37,526 bases of DNA from Candidatus Methylomirabilota bacterium. GTDB lineage: Bacteria > Methylomirabilota > Methylomirabilia > Rokubacteriales > CSP1-6. The stretch is from contig DATFYA010000093.1 in assembly GCA_035315345.1 (NCBI GenBank), positions 1-37,526 of the forward strand. Direction: 5' to 3'. The notes beneath the pieces are model-generated. The model worked only from the letters and a program-made list of their open reading frames with translations, was not told the DNA's origin and searched no databases. Positions 11,399-24,746 of the stretch are shown piece after piece. The position numbers and the translations under genes were made by a program. Position 1 is the stretch's first letter. Each line of letters opens with the position of its first letter.

Positions 11399-12709
11399 AT
11401 GCTTGACTCTTTGTGGACCCGCGTCCTGGTCACGCTGGAAGGAAAGATCCCGGAGACCGCCATCGAGTCGTGGCTGCGGCCCTGTCGGGTCACCGCCATG
11501 GAGGGCGATCTCATCCGCGTGGCCGCTCCCAACAAGTACAGCCGCGACTGGCTCGTCCAGCACTACACCGACTCGATCCAGACCGCGGCGCGTGACGTCC
11601 TCGGCGGCAACCCGGTGGTCTCCTTCGAGGTCGATCGCGAGCCCGAGCGCGCGCCCGCGGCGCCGCGCGAAGCCCCGGCGGTGCCGCTGTCCAACGGGCT
11701 CTCGCCGCGCTACACCTTCGGCTCCTTCGTCGTGGGCAACTCCAATCAGTTCGCGCAGGCCGCCTGCCAGGCGGTGGCCGAGCTGCCGTCCAAGGCCTAC
11801 AACCCGCTCTTCCTCTACGGCGGCGTCGGCCTGGGCAAGACGCATCTCCTGCACGCGGTCGGCCACGAGATCGCCCGGCTCTATCCGTCCCTGCGGCTGC
11901 TGTACCTCTCGACCGAGCGCTTCACGAACGATCTCATCAATGCGATCCGCTACGATCGGACCGCCGAGTTTCGCGCCAAGTACCGCACGATCGATCTGCT
12001 CCTCATCGACGACATCCAGTTCATCTCGGGCAAGGAGCGGACCCAGGAAGAGTTCTTCCACACCTTCAACGATCTCTACGAAGCCCGAAAGCAGATCGTG
12101 GTGTCCTCCGACTCGGCGCCCAAGGAGATCCCGGAGATCGAGGAGCGGCTCCGGTCTCGATTCGAATGGGGCCTCATCGCAGACATCCAGCCTCCCGACT
12201 TCGAGACCCGCGTGGCCATTCTCAAGAAGAAGGCGGAGATCGAGCGTGTCCGCCTGCCTGACGACGTCGCCTACCTGATCGCCAGCCGGATCAAGGCCAA
12301 CATCCGCGAGATCGAGGGCTCGCTGACCCGGATGATCGCCTTCTGCTCGCTGAGCGGCCGCGAGATGAGCGTCGATCTCGCCCAGGAAGTGCTGTCCGAC
12401 CTCTGGGGCGAGGAAGAGAAGATCATCACGATCGAGCACATCCAGCGGAAGGTGGCCGAGTTCTTCGGGGTCAAGCTCGGCGACATGCGCGCGAAGAACC
12501 GTACGAAAGCGGTGGCCTTCCCGCGCCAGATCGCGATGTACCTGGCCCGCCAGCTGACCCACGCGTCCCTGACCGAGATCGGCCGTACCTTCGGAGGCAA
12601 GGATCACACCACCGTGCTGCACGCGGTCGAGAAGATCCAGAACATGCTGCAAGAAGATCCAAAGTTCAAGAAGACCATCGACACACTTACCCAGAGCATC
12701 TCGCTGTGA
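11399..12709 (+). CDS. dnaA: Chromosomal replication initiator DnaA
   Basis: ATP-dependent initiator that binds DnaA boxes and melts oriC. It has 436 residues. Domain I spans about 1-75, followed by a short Ala/Pro-rich linker. The AAA+ domain has Walker A GGVGLGKTH at about 140-148 and Walker B LLLIDDIQF at about 200-208. Domain IV carries the DNA-binding signature GGKDHTTVLHAVEKI near 398-412. The ATG at 11399 has AAGGG 7-8 bases upstream. It heads the rightward dnaA-dnaN-recF-gyrB-gyrA series. Confidence 0.99.
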   Translation: MLDSLWTRVLVTLEGKIPETAIESWLRPCRVTAMEGDLIRVAAPNKYSRDWLVQHYTDSIQTAARDVLGGNPVVSFEVDREPERAPAAPREAPAVPLSNGLSPRYTFGSFVVGNSNQFAQAACQAVAELPSKAYNPLFLYGGVGLGKTHLLHAVGHEIARLYPSLRLLYLSTERFTNDLINAIRYDRTAEFRAKYRTIDLLLIDDIQFISGKERTQEEFFHTFNDLYEARKQIVVSSDSAPKEIPEIEERLRSRFEWGLIADIQPPDFETRVAILKKKAEIERVRLPDDVAYLIASRIKANIREIEGSLTRMIAFCSLSGREMSVDLAQEVLSDLWGEEEKIITIEHIQRKVAEFFGVKLGDMRAKNRTKAVAFPRQIAMYLARQLTHASLTEIGRTFGGKDHTTVLHAVEKIQNMLQEDPKFKKTIDTLTQSISL

Positions 12710-12727
12710 TCGGCGGGCTCGGCGCCT

Positions 12728-12810
12728 CTGTCCACCGCGCTGTCCACCGCCGGCTCCGTCGTAACCCTTCGCCTCACGAGGCGCTTTCCCGTCCGGCTCG
12801 CTGTCCACCG
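12728..12810 (+). repeat. Three CTGTCCACCG repeats in dnaA-dnaN gap (DnaA-box-like)
   Basis: CTGTCCACCG occurs at 12728-12737, 12740-12749 and 12801-12810; the first two are 12 bases apart start to start. The core differs from the high-GC-organism box TTGTCCACA only at the first and last base. They lie in the 167-base gap between dnaA and dnaN, a common second half of bacterial origins. They may be weak DnaA sites. Confidence 0.55.
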
Positions 12811-12876
12811 CTCCGCCTCTGCCTACGACGACGAGTTCTTCTGTTTCCTTTCAATACCTGAACAACGGAGAGACTT

Positions 12877-13971
12877 ATGGAAGTGCATGTGGATCGTGAC
12901 GCGTTCATGCGGGGGCTGCAGATGGCCCACAACGTGGTCGAGCCACGGCAAACGCTGCCGGTCCTGGCCAACGTGCTGCTGGAAGCCCAGGGCGACACGC
13001 TGCGAATGACCGCGACCGACCTCGAGGTCAGCGTGCGGGTGACCGGACCGGCCAAGGTGGTGAAGCCGGGCACCATCACGATATCGGCCCGCAAGCTCAT
13101 GGAGATCGTGAAGGAGCTGCCGGCGGCGCCGCTGGCGCTCAAGGTCCAGGAGAACGCCTGGGTCGCGCTGCGGTGCGCGGGAGCGTCGTATCGGCTGGTC
13201 GGGCTCACCCCGGAAGAGTTCCCGGCGGTCGGGGACGGAGCGACCACCGGCTGGCTGACCATCGACGGCAAGGTGCTGCGGGACATGCTCGGCCAGACCA
13301 CGTTTGCGATCTCCCACGACGAAAGCCGCTACGCGCTCAACGGGGTGCTCCTCGCGGTGCACGACAAGGAGTTGCGGATGGTGGCGACCGACGGCCATCG
13401 GCTGGCTCTGGCCATCCGGCAACTCCCGACGGCGGGGCCGGCCATGTCGGGGATCGTTCCGCGCAAGGCGGTCCAGGAGGTCGCCCGCATCGTCGGCTCG
13501 GGGGAGGAAGTACAGATCGCGATCAGCGACAACCAGTTCATGCTCCGGATGCCGAACGTGCTGTTGATGGCTCGCCTCATCGAGGGCACGTTCCCCAACT
13601 ACGAGCAGGTCGTCCCGCGCGCCCATCCGCATCGAGTGACCCTGTCGCGGGCCGCGTTGACCGCGGCGCTGCGGCGGGTGTCGGTCCTCTCCGAGGAGCG
13701 CACGAAGCCGGTCCGCTTCCTGCTCTCGCCGGGACAGCTCAAGCTCACCGCGAATAGCCCCGACTACGGGGAAGCCGAGGAGCAGATGGAGGCGGAGTTC
13801 GCGGGTGAGGAGATCGCGATCGGATTCAACTCGCGCTACGTGCTCGACGCGCTCGGTGCGCAGGGCGGCGAGCAAGTTTTGATCGAGATGAAGGACGGTT
13901 TGAGTCCCGGAGTGTTCAAAAGCTTCGAGGAGGACGGAACCCTGTGTGTTATCATGCCCATGAGGATTTAA
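12877..13971 (+). CDS. dnaN: DNA polymerase III subunit beta (sliding clamp)
   Basis: Ring-shaped processivity clamp for DNA polymerase III and other DNA enzymes. It has 364 residues and the expected start-to-end pattern. The N-terminus is MEVHVDRDAFMRGLQ, a VLANVLLEAQGD segment appears early, a DGHRLAL segment lies mid-protein, and the C-terminus ends CVIMPMRI, matching the family's (Y)VVMPMRL tail. GGAGAG precedes the ATG. The stop codon sits in the loop of a small hairpin whose 3' arm includes part of the recF ribosome site. Confidence 0.98.
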   Translation: MEVHVDRDAFMRGLQMAHNVVEPRQTLPVLANVLLEAQGDTLRMTATDLEVSVRVTGPAKVVKPGTITISARKLMEIVKELPAAPLALKVQENAWVALRCAGASYRLVGLTPEEFPAVGDGATTGWLTIDGKVLRDMLGQTTFAISHDESRYALNGVLLAVHDKELRMVATDGHRLALAIRQLPTAGPAMSGIVPRKAVQEVARIVGSGEEVQIAISDNQFMLRMPNVLLMARLIEGTFPNYEQVVPRAHPHRVTLSRAALTAALRRVSVLSEERTKPVRFLLSPGQLKLTANSPDYGEAEEQMEAEFAGEEIAIGFNSRYVLDALGAQGGEQVLIEMKDGLSPGVFKSFEEDGTLCVIMPMRI

Positions 13972-13984
13972 CCTCTCATGGGAG
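13957..13984 (+). promoter_or_regulatory. Hairpin over dnaN stop, partly masking the recF ribosome site
   Basis: CCCATGAG (13957-13964) pairs perfectly with CTCATGGG (13975-13982), and the dnaN TAA lies in the loop. The recF ribosome site GGGAG (13980-13984) has its three G residues in the 3' arm. No T-run follows, so this is not a terminator. Ribosomes finishing dnaN would open it, suggesting coupled, limited recF translation. Confidence 0.5.
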
Positions 13985-13993
13985 CGAAAATCG

Positions 13994-17460
<3,467 letters not shown>

Positions 17461-17479
17461 GAGCCGTCAGACCCGATCC

Positions 17480-19933
<2,454 letters not shown>

Positions 19934-19967
19934 GCCCCGCCGGCCCATCCGCGCCGGACGGGGTGAC

Positions 19968-19996
19968 AGAGGCCGCGCTGCCGCGGCCTCTTTTTT
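19968..19996 (+). terminator. Intrinsic terminator after gyrA
   Basis: AGAGGCCGCG (19968-19977) and CGCGGCCTCT (19982-19991) form a perfect 10-bp stem around a 4-base loop, followed by a run of six T (19991-19996). It ends the dnaA-gyrA transcription block. Confidence 0.95.
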
Positions 19997-20001
19997 GTTA
20001 C

Positions 20002-20044
20002 CTTCTCTCCCTCTCCCCTCTGGAGAGAGGGCAGGGTGAGGGGA
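20002..20044. repeat. CT/GA-rich imperfect inverted repeat before serS
   Basis: A pyrimidine-rich run (CTTCTCTCCCTCTCCCC) is followed by a purine-rich run (GGAGAGAGGG then CAGGGTGAGGGG), giving an imperfect hairpin. A related GGGAGAGGG...AGGGCAGAG element occurs at 23515-23561. Both resemble dispersed intergenic palindromes found in many high-GC genomes. Confidence 0.55.
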
Positions 20045-20077
20045 CGTAGGAGCGCAGGGGAAGAGAGGAGGCGCGCC

Positions 20078-21373
20078 ATGCTCGACATCAGGCTGATTCG
20101 CGAAGATCCGGCCGCGGTGGAGCGCGCGCTCGCGACCCGGGGCGCCGCCATCTCGCTTTCGCCGGTCCTCGCGGCCGACGCCGAGCGCCGCCGCCTCCTG
20201 ACCGAGACCGAGGAGCTCAAGGCCGAGCGCAATCGCGCGTCGGAGGCGATCGGCCAGGCCAAGCGTCGCGGCGAGGACGCGCAGGCGGTGACCGCGCGGA
20301 TGCGGGAGGTCTCCGACCGGATCAAGGCGCTGGACCTCCAGGTCAAGGACGCCGACGCGCGGCTCGAGAGCCTGCTGCTCGAGATCCCGAACCTGCCGCA
20401 CCCGAGCGTGCCGGTGGGCCGCTCGGCCGACGACAACGTCGAGGTGCGCCGCTGGGGGACGCCACGCGCGTTCGAGTTCGAGCCCCGGCAGCACTTCGAG
20501 ATCGGCGAGGCGCTCGGCATCCTCGACTTCGACCGCGCGAGCAAGATCGCCAAGGCGCGGTTCACCGTGATGTGGGGCGCCGCCTCGCGCCTGAGCCGCG
20601 GGCTCGCCCAGTTCATGCTCGACCTGCACACGCGCGAGCACGGCTTCACCGAGCTGTGGGTGCCCCACCTGGTGAATCCCGAGACCATGGTCGGCGTGGC
20701 GATGCTGCCGAAGTTCGAGGAGCAGATGTTCAAGACGGTCGAGCCCGACGCGGGGCGCACGCTCTACATGATCCCGACCGCGGAGGTAGCGCTCACCGCG
20801 CTCCACGGCGGCGAGATCCTGCCGGAAGCCGAGCTGCCCAAGCGCTACTGCGCTTTCACCCCGTGCTACCGCCGCGAGGCCGGCACCTACGGCCAGGACA
20901 CGAAGGGCATGATCCGGCAGCACCAGTTCGACAAGGTCGAGATGGTGAAGGTGACCACCCCCGCGCAGTCCTACGACGAGCTGGAGACGATGGTGCGGAG
21001 CGCGGAGACGGTGCTGCAGCGGCTTCAGCTACCCTACCGGGTGATGACGCTCTGCACCGGCGACCTGGGCTTCCACTCCGCCAAGACCTACGATCTGGAG
21101 GTATGGCTGCCGGGGCAGGGCAAGTATCGTGAGATCTCGTCCTGCTCGAACTGCGAGGCCTACCAGGCGCGCCGGCTCGATCTCAAGTACCGCCCGACGG
21201 GCGGCGCGCGCGTGGAGCTGTGCCACACGCTCAACGGGTCCGGCCTCGCGGTCGGGCGGACGCTGATCGCGGTGCTGGAGAACTACCAGCAGGCCGACGG
21301 GTCGGTCACGGTGCCGGCAGCGCTGCGCCCGTACATGGGCGGGCTCGAGCGCATCGGCCCCGGTCGGGCCTGA
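20078..21373 (+). CDS. serS: Serine--tRNA ligase
   Basis: Charges tRNA-Ser (and tRNA-Sec where present) with serine. It has 431 residues from the ATG at 20078, preceded by GAGAGGAGG, with the canonical opening MLDIRLIREDP. The N-terminal coiled-coil arm spans about 30-105. Class II motif 2 is in the CYRREAGTYGQDTKGMIRQH segment and motif 3 in NGSGLAVGRTLIAVLENYQ. The longer frame from 20036 is not favoured. Its own substrate gene tRNA-Ser(UGA) begins 8 bases after the stop, probably on the same transcript. Confidence 0.98.
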   Translation: MLDIRLIREDPAAVERALATRGAAISLSPVLAADAERRRLLTETEELKAERNRASEAIGQAKRRGEDAQAVTARMREVSDRIKALDLQVKDADARLESLLLEIPNLPHPSVPVGRSADDNVEVRRWGTPRAFEFEPRQHFEIGEALGILDFDRASKIAKARFTVMWGAASRLSRGLAQFMLDLHTREHGFTELWVPHLVNPETMVGVAMLPKFEEQMFKTVEPDAGRTLYMIPTAEVALTALHGGEILPEAELPKRYCAFTPCYRREAGTYGQDTKGMIRQHQFDKVEMVKVTTPAQSYDELETMVRSAETVLQRLQLPYRVMTLCTGDLGFHSAKTYDLEVWLPGQGKYREISSCSNCEAYQARRLDLKYRPTGGARVELCHTLNGSGLAVGRTLIAVLENYQQADGSVTVPAALRPYMGGLERIGPGRA

Positions 21374-21381
21374 GCCAACGC

Positions 21382-21469
21382 GGAGGGGTGGCCGAGCGGT
21401 TGAAGGCGCCGGTCTTGAAAACCGGAATCCCGCAAGGGATCGGGGGTTCGAATCCCTCCCCCTCCGCCA
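21382..21469 (+). tRNA. tRNA-Ser (anticodon UGA)
   Basis: An 88-base class II tRNA with a long variable arm. The acceptor stem GGAGGGG pairs with CCCCTCC, discriminator G at 21466, and CCA is encoded (21467-21469). The anticodon loop CTTGAAA has TGA at 21416-21418. The GGTTCGAAT T-arm is present. It lies 8 bases after serS. Confidence 0.98.
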
Positions 21470-21487
21470 TTTCTCTCACCGTCGCGC

Positions 21488-23224
21488 TCAGGCGGGAGAC
21501 ATCTCCTCCGCGACGGTAGCCGGCCCCGCGCCGTTTGGCGTCACCAGCACGCGACGCGCGTGGAAGGCGCGCAGCGTGCTGCGATGGCCCACGCTGACGA
21601 TGGTCGCGCCGGGCAGCCGGTCCCGCAGCAGCGCGTAGAGCCGCGCCTCGGTGTCCTCGTCGAGCGCGGAGGTCGCCTCGTCGAGGAAGAGCCACTCGGG
21701 CTTCTGCACGAGCGCCCGGGCGAAGGCGATGCGCTGCTGCTCCCCCGGCGACAGTGCGAGCGCCCAATGCGCCGACTCGTCGAGACGCCCCGTCAACGCG
21801 CCCAGTCCCACCACCGCCAGGGCCTCGCGCAGCGCCGAGTCGTCGATGCCCTCGAGCGGCGCGGGATAGCTGGTCACTTCCCGCAGCGTGCCGATGGGCA
21901 GATAGGGCTTCTGCGGAAGGAACAGGACCCGAGCGCCGCGCGGCAGGCGGATCAGGCCGCGACCGAACGGCCAGATACCGGCGATGGCGCGGAAGAGCGT
22001 GCTCTTGCCGGCCCCCGACGGCCCGCTGATCAGCGTGGTGTCGCCGGGCCGGATGGCGAGGTTGACGTCGTCCAGCAGCGGGCGACCGCCCGGTAGCTGC
22101 AGATGCACGCGATCCAGCGCCAGCCCGGCCTCGGTTCCCGCCTCCCGGAGGACGCCCTCCTGCGCGGCCTCCGCGCGCACCCGGGCCAGGGTGTGCTCGA
22201 AGCCGAGCAGCCGGAGGACCACCGCGCGCCACTCCGCGAGGTCGGTGTAGGAGTTCACGATGAAGGAGAGCGAGTCCTGGACCTGGCCGAAGGCTTGCGA
22301 GGTCTGCATGAGGGCGCCGAGCGGGATCTCGCCGCGGAAATAGCGGGGTGCGGCCACCAGGAACGGGAAGATCACCGCGGCCTGCCCATAACCGGCGGTG
22401 AACCACGTCAGCCGCTTCTGCCGCCGCATGATGTCCCACCAGTTGCGCACCACCCACGAGAATCGCTCGCGGAAGTTCCGCATCTCGTCGGCCTCCCCGC
22501 GATAGAGCGCCACGCCCTCGGCGTTCTCGCGGAAGCGCACCAGGTTGAAGCGGAAGTCGGCCTCGTACCGCTGCTGGTTGAAATTGAGCCGCACGAGCGG
22601 CCGCCCGATGCGGTTGGTGAGCCAGGTGCCCGCGATCGCGTAGAGCAGGGCCGCCCATACCATGTAGCCCGGAATCGTGATGTGCGTGGTCCCGAGCGGG
22701 ATCGTGGCCGCGCCCGAGAGTCCCCAGAGAATGCCGAGGAAGGAGACCAGGGTCACGAAGGCGCGCAGGCCGCCGATGCTGAGCGATAGCGCGCCCGCGA
22801 CGAACAAGCGCAGGTCGTCGGCGATGCGCTGGTCCGGGTTGTCGGTCTCGCCGGCGGTGAGCTGCATGCGGTAGTAGGCGCCGTCGGCGAGCCAGGCGCC
22901 CAGATAGCGCTCGGTGAGCCACCGGCGCCAGCGGATCTGCAGCATCTGGTTCAGATAGATCTGGTAGACCGCCGCGATGATGTAGAGCAGGGCCAGCCAC
23001 GAGAAGCGGATGAGGAGGTTCCAGAACGCGGGGAAGTCCTTGTCCTGGATCGCGTTGTAGAAGGAGTTGTACCACTGGCTCAGCAGCACGTTGATGAACA
23101 CGGTGAACAGCGCGAGCGCGATCACCGCCGCGAGGAGCCCACGGCCGGCCCAGCGGTCTTCCGAGAACCAGTAGGGGCGGATGAGCGTCCAGGCATCGCG
23201 CAGCAGCGCTCGCAAGCGGGTCAT
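21488..23224 (-). CDS. ABC transporter, fused permease and ATPase (SbmA/BacA-YddA-like)
   Basis: Inner-membrane ABC protein of the ABCD-like group that includes YddA, BclA and Rv1819c. Known members import peptides or cobalamin-type compounds or act in envelope lipid handling; the substrate here is unknown. It has 578 residues. The N-terminal membrane domain has helices near 28-50, 70-92, 150-172 and 188-208. The ATPase has Walker A GPSGAGKST near 400, signature LSPGEQQRIAFAR near 490, Walker B WLFLDEATSALDE near 515 and an H-loop histidine in SVGHRS. The ATG at 23224 has GGGAGG at good spacing. It is convergent with serS/tRNA-Ser and stands alone. Confidence 0.93.
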   Translation of the reverse strand: MTRLRALLRDAWTLIRPYWFSEDRWAGRGLLAAVIALALFTVFINVLLSQWYNSFYNAIQDKDFPAFWNLLIRFSWLALLYIIAAVYQIYLNQMLQIRWRRWLTERYLGAWLADGAYYRMQLTAGETDNPDQRIADDLRLFVAGALSLSIGGLRAFVTLVSFLGILWGLSGAATIPLGTTHITIPGYMVWAALLYAIAGTWLTNRIGRPLVRLNFNQQRYEADFRFNLVRFRENAEGVALYRGEADEMRNFRERFSWVVRNWWDIMRRQKRLTWFTAGYGQAAVIFPFLVAAPRYFRGEIPLGALMQTSQAFGQVQDSLSFIVNSYTDLAEWRAVVLRLLGFEHTLARVRAEAAQEGVLREAGTEAGLALDRVHLQLPGGRPLLDDVNLAIRPGDTTLISGPSGAGKSTLFRAIAGIWPFGRGLIRLPRGARVLFLPQKPYLPIGTLREVTSYPAPLEGIDDSALREALAVVGLGALTGRLDESAHWALALSPGEQQRIAFARALVQKPEWLFLDEATSALDEDTEARLYALLRDRLPGATIVSVGHRSTLRAFHARRVLVTPNGAGPATVAEEMSPA

Positions 23225-23283
23225 TGGCGTGGCCTCCCGGCCTCAGGATAGGACAAGCCGCGGGATCTCGCCGGGTTCTCGGG

Positions 23284-23312
23284 TGGTCGCGGCGGCCCGA
23301 ATGCCCTATACT
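23284..23312 (+). promoter_or_regulatory. Possible promoter of tRNA-Ser(GCU)-tRNA-Arg(ACG)
   Basis: A TATACT -10 box at 23307-23312 lies 18 bases before the tRNA-Ser(GCU) 5' end. The -35 position at 17-base spacing (TGGTCG) is poor, so only the -10 is convincing. Confidence 0.5.
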
Positions 23313-23329
23313 CTGGTGGCTTGACGTGT

Positions 23330-23423
23330 GGAGAGGTGGCCGAGTCGGCCGAAGGCAGCCGCCTGCTAAGCGGTTACAGGGGCAAAACCTCTGTCCCGGG
23401 TTCGAATCCCGGCCTCTCCGCCA
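23330..23423 (+). tRNA. tRNA-Ser (anticodon GCU)
   Basis: A 94-base class II tRNA. The acceptor GGAGAGG pairs with CCTCTCC; CCA is encoded at 23421-23423. The anticodon loop CTGCTAA has GCT at 23365-23367. A long variable arm and GGTTCGAAT T-arm are present. tRNA-Arg(ACG) follows after 3 bases. Confidence 0.98.
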
Positions 23424-23426
23424 AGA

Positions 23427-23503
23427 GCGCCCTTAGCTCAGATGGATAGAGCGTCGGACTACGAATCCGAAGGCCAGAGGTTCGATTCCTCTAGGGCGCA
23501 CCA
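23427..23503 (+). tRNA. tRNA-Arg (anticodon ACG)
   Basis: A 77-base tRNA with acceptor GCGCCCT paired to AGGGCGC, discriminator A and encoded CCA (23501-23503). The anticodon loop CTACGAA has ACG at 23461-23463. A34 of this tRNA is the standard substrate of TadA, whose gene starts 81 bases downstream. Confidence 0.98.
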
Positions 23504-23514
23504 CTTCTGGACGT

Positions 23515-23561
23515 CTCTCTGCTCCACCCTCGACCCGGCCGGGAGAGGGTAGGGCAGAGAG
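23515..23561. repeat. 47-base inverted repeat between tRNA-Arg and tadA
   Basis: Arms 23515-23531 and 23545-23561 form 15 Watson-Crick pairs, one G-T pair and one mismatch over 17 positions. The loop contains an inner palindrome CCCGGCCGGG. No T-run follows, so it is not a typical terminator. It resembles the element at 20002-20044 in composition and may be a dispersed palindrome or a processing site. Confidence 0.8.
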
Positions 23562-23583
23562 CGTCTCCTTCATCGCCGTCCCG

Positions 23584-24036
23584 ATGCACGCCGACGAGCA
23601 ATGGATGGCCCTCGCGCTCGAGGAGGCGGGGCGCGGCGCCGAGGCCGGGGAGGTGCCCGTCGGCGCGGTGGTGGTCGTCGAAGGCCGGCTGGTGGGCCGA
23701 GCGCACAACACGCCGATCTCGCTCTCGGATCCGACGGCGCATGCCGAGATCCTGGCCCTCCGCTCGGCCGCGCGCGAGACCGGCAACTACCGGCTGACCG
23801 CCGCCACACTGTACGTCACCGTCGAGCCTTGCGTGATGTGCTGCGGCGCAGCGCTCCACGCGCGGATCGCCCGCCTGGTCTATGGCGCCGAGGATCCCAA
23901 GGCCGGTGCGGTGCAGAGCCTCTATCGTCTGCTCGAAGACCCGCGGCTGAACCACCGGGTCGAGGTCGCGTCCGGCGTCCTCGCCGCCGCGTGCGGAGCG
24001 AGGCTGAGCGAGTTCTTCCGGGCCAGACGGGCGTGA
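23584..24036 (+). CDS. tadA: tRNA-specific adenosine deaminase
   Basis: Converts A34 to inosine in tRNA-Arg(ACG), so that one tRNA reads CGU, CGC and CGA. It has 150 residues. Zinc ligands are His53 in TAHAE and Cys83/Cys86 in PCVMC; Glu55 is the proton shuttle. The EVPVGAV and NYRLTAATLYVT segments are typical of TadA rather than of cytidine or guanine deaminases. The ATG at 23584 keeps the family's aromatic segment before the first helix; the ribosome site is weak. It follows its substrate tRNA gene and overlaps the next gene by GTGA. Confidence 0.96.
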   Translation: MHADEQWMALALEEAGRGAEAGEVPVGAVVVVEGRLVGRAHNTPISLSDPTAHAEILALRSAARETGNYRLTAATLYVTVEPCVMCCGAALHARIARLVYGAEDPKAGAVQSLYRLLEDPRLNHRVEVASGVLAAACGARLSEFFRARRA

Positions 24037-24746
24037 CCCCGCGAGCGGCCTTCCGAGTCGAGATGCCCTGGGCCGGATCCTTGGTCGGCATCCTCGCCGT
24101 CCTGCTCGGCGGCTGCTTCCTGGTGCCGGGGTCGCCCAAGCGGCCGGATGCGGCGGCCCCGGTCTCGGGTCCCGTCCCGTACGTGGAGGAGTGCCAGACA
24201 TGTCATGGCGGGCGGATCGACAAGAGCTATCGGCAGAGTCTCCATGCCGCCGTGGGCATCCGCTGTGGGCAATGTCACACCCCGGGGGGGCATCCGGACT
24301 TCACGGCACCGGTCGAGGACGGCACGTGCGGGGGATGCCATCAGGCCCAGTACCAGCAGACGCTCGAGAGCAAGCATTTCGTCGGCCGACAGATGCGCGT
24401 GCTGAATGACGACCGAGCCGCCCGGGTGGCGCTGCGCCGGGAGGGATTGACCGCGGCCACGCCGCGGGGACGACGCTTCGTCGGCGATTCGTCCGCGGCC
24501 GCTCTCGGGGGGCGTCTCTGCGCGGCTTGCCACTACGACGAGCATCGGCTCGGACTCGGGTCGGTCCACACCGTGGACTTCTGCAGCGGATGCCACACCG
24601 GTCGAGCGGATCACTACCCGGACGTGACGCCCAACGTTCCGAATCGCTGCATCGAGTGCCACGTGCGAGCCGGCGAGACGGTGGCCGGCCAGCGGGTCAA
24701 CCGCCATCAATTCGCCGTGCCGGGAGCCGAGGGCGCCGGTCGATGA
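24033..24746 (+). CDS. Hexaheme lipoprotein cytochrome c
   Basis: Predicted periplasmic, membrane-anchored electron-transfer protein. It has 237 residues from the GTG at 24033, which overlaps tadA as GTGA and gives a basic n-region; an ATG at 24063 (227 residues) is the alternative. A lipobox-like AVLLGGC places the lipid cysteine at residue 28. Six CXXCH heme sites begin at Cys54, 78, 99, 163, 184 and 206, arranged as two clusters of three. I do not recognise a named family. The ATGA overlap with the following GMC dehydrogenase suggests that this is its electron acceptor. It could alternatively serve another respiratory path. Confidence 0.9.
   Translation: MTPRAAFRVEMPWAGSLVGILAVLLGGCFLVPGSPKRPDAAAPVSGPVPYVEECQTCHGGRIDKSYRQSLHAAVGIRCGQCHTPGGHPDFTAPVEDGTCGGCHQAQYQQTLESKHFVGRQMRVLNDDRAARVALRREGLTAATPRGRRFVGDSSAAALGGRLCAACHYDEHRLGLGSVHTVDFCSGCHTGRADHYPDVTPNVPNRCIECHVRAGETVAGQRVNRHQFAVPGAEGAGR

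Noticed and set aside
12774-12876. Possible intrinsic terminator after dnaA
   Set aside because: Short stems such as GCCTC...GAGGC exist but no T-run follows; not convincing.
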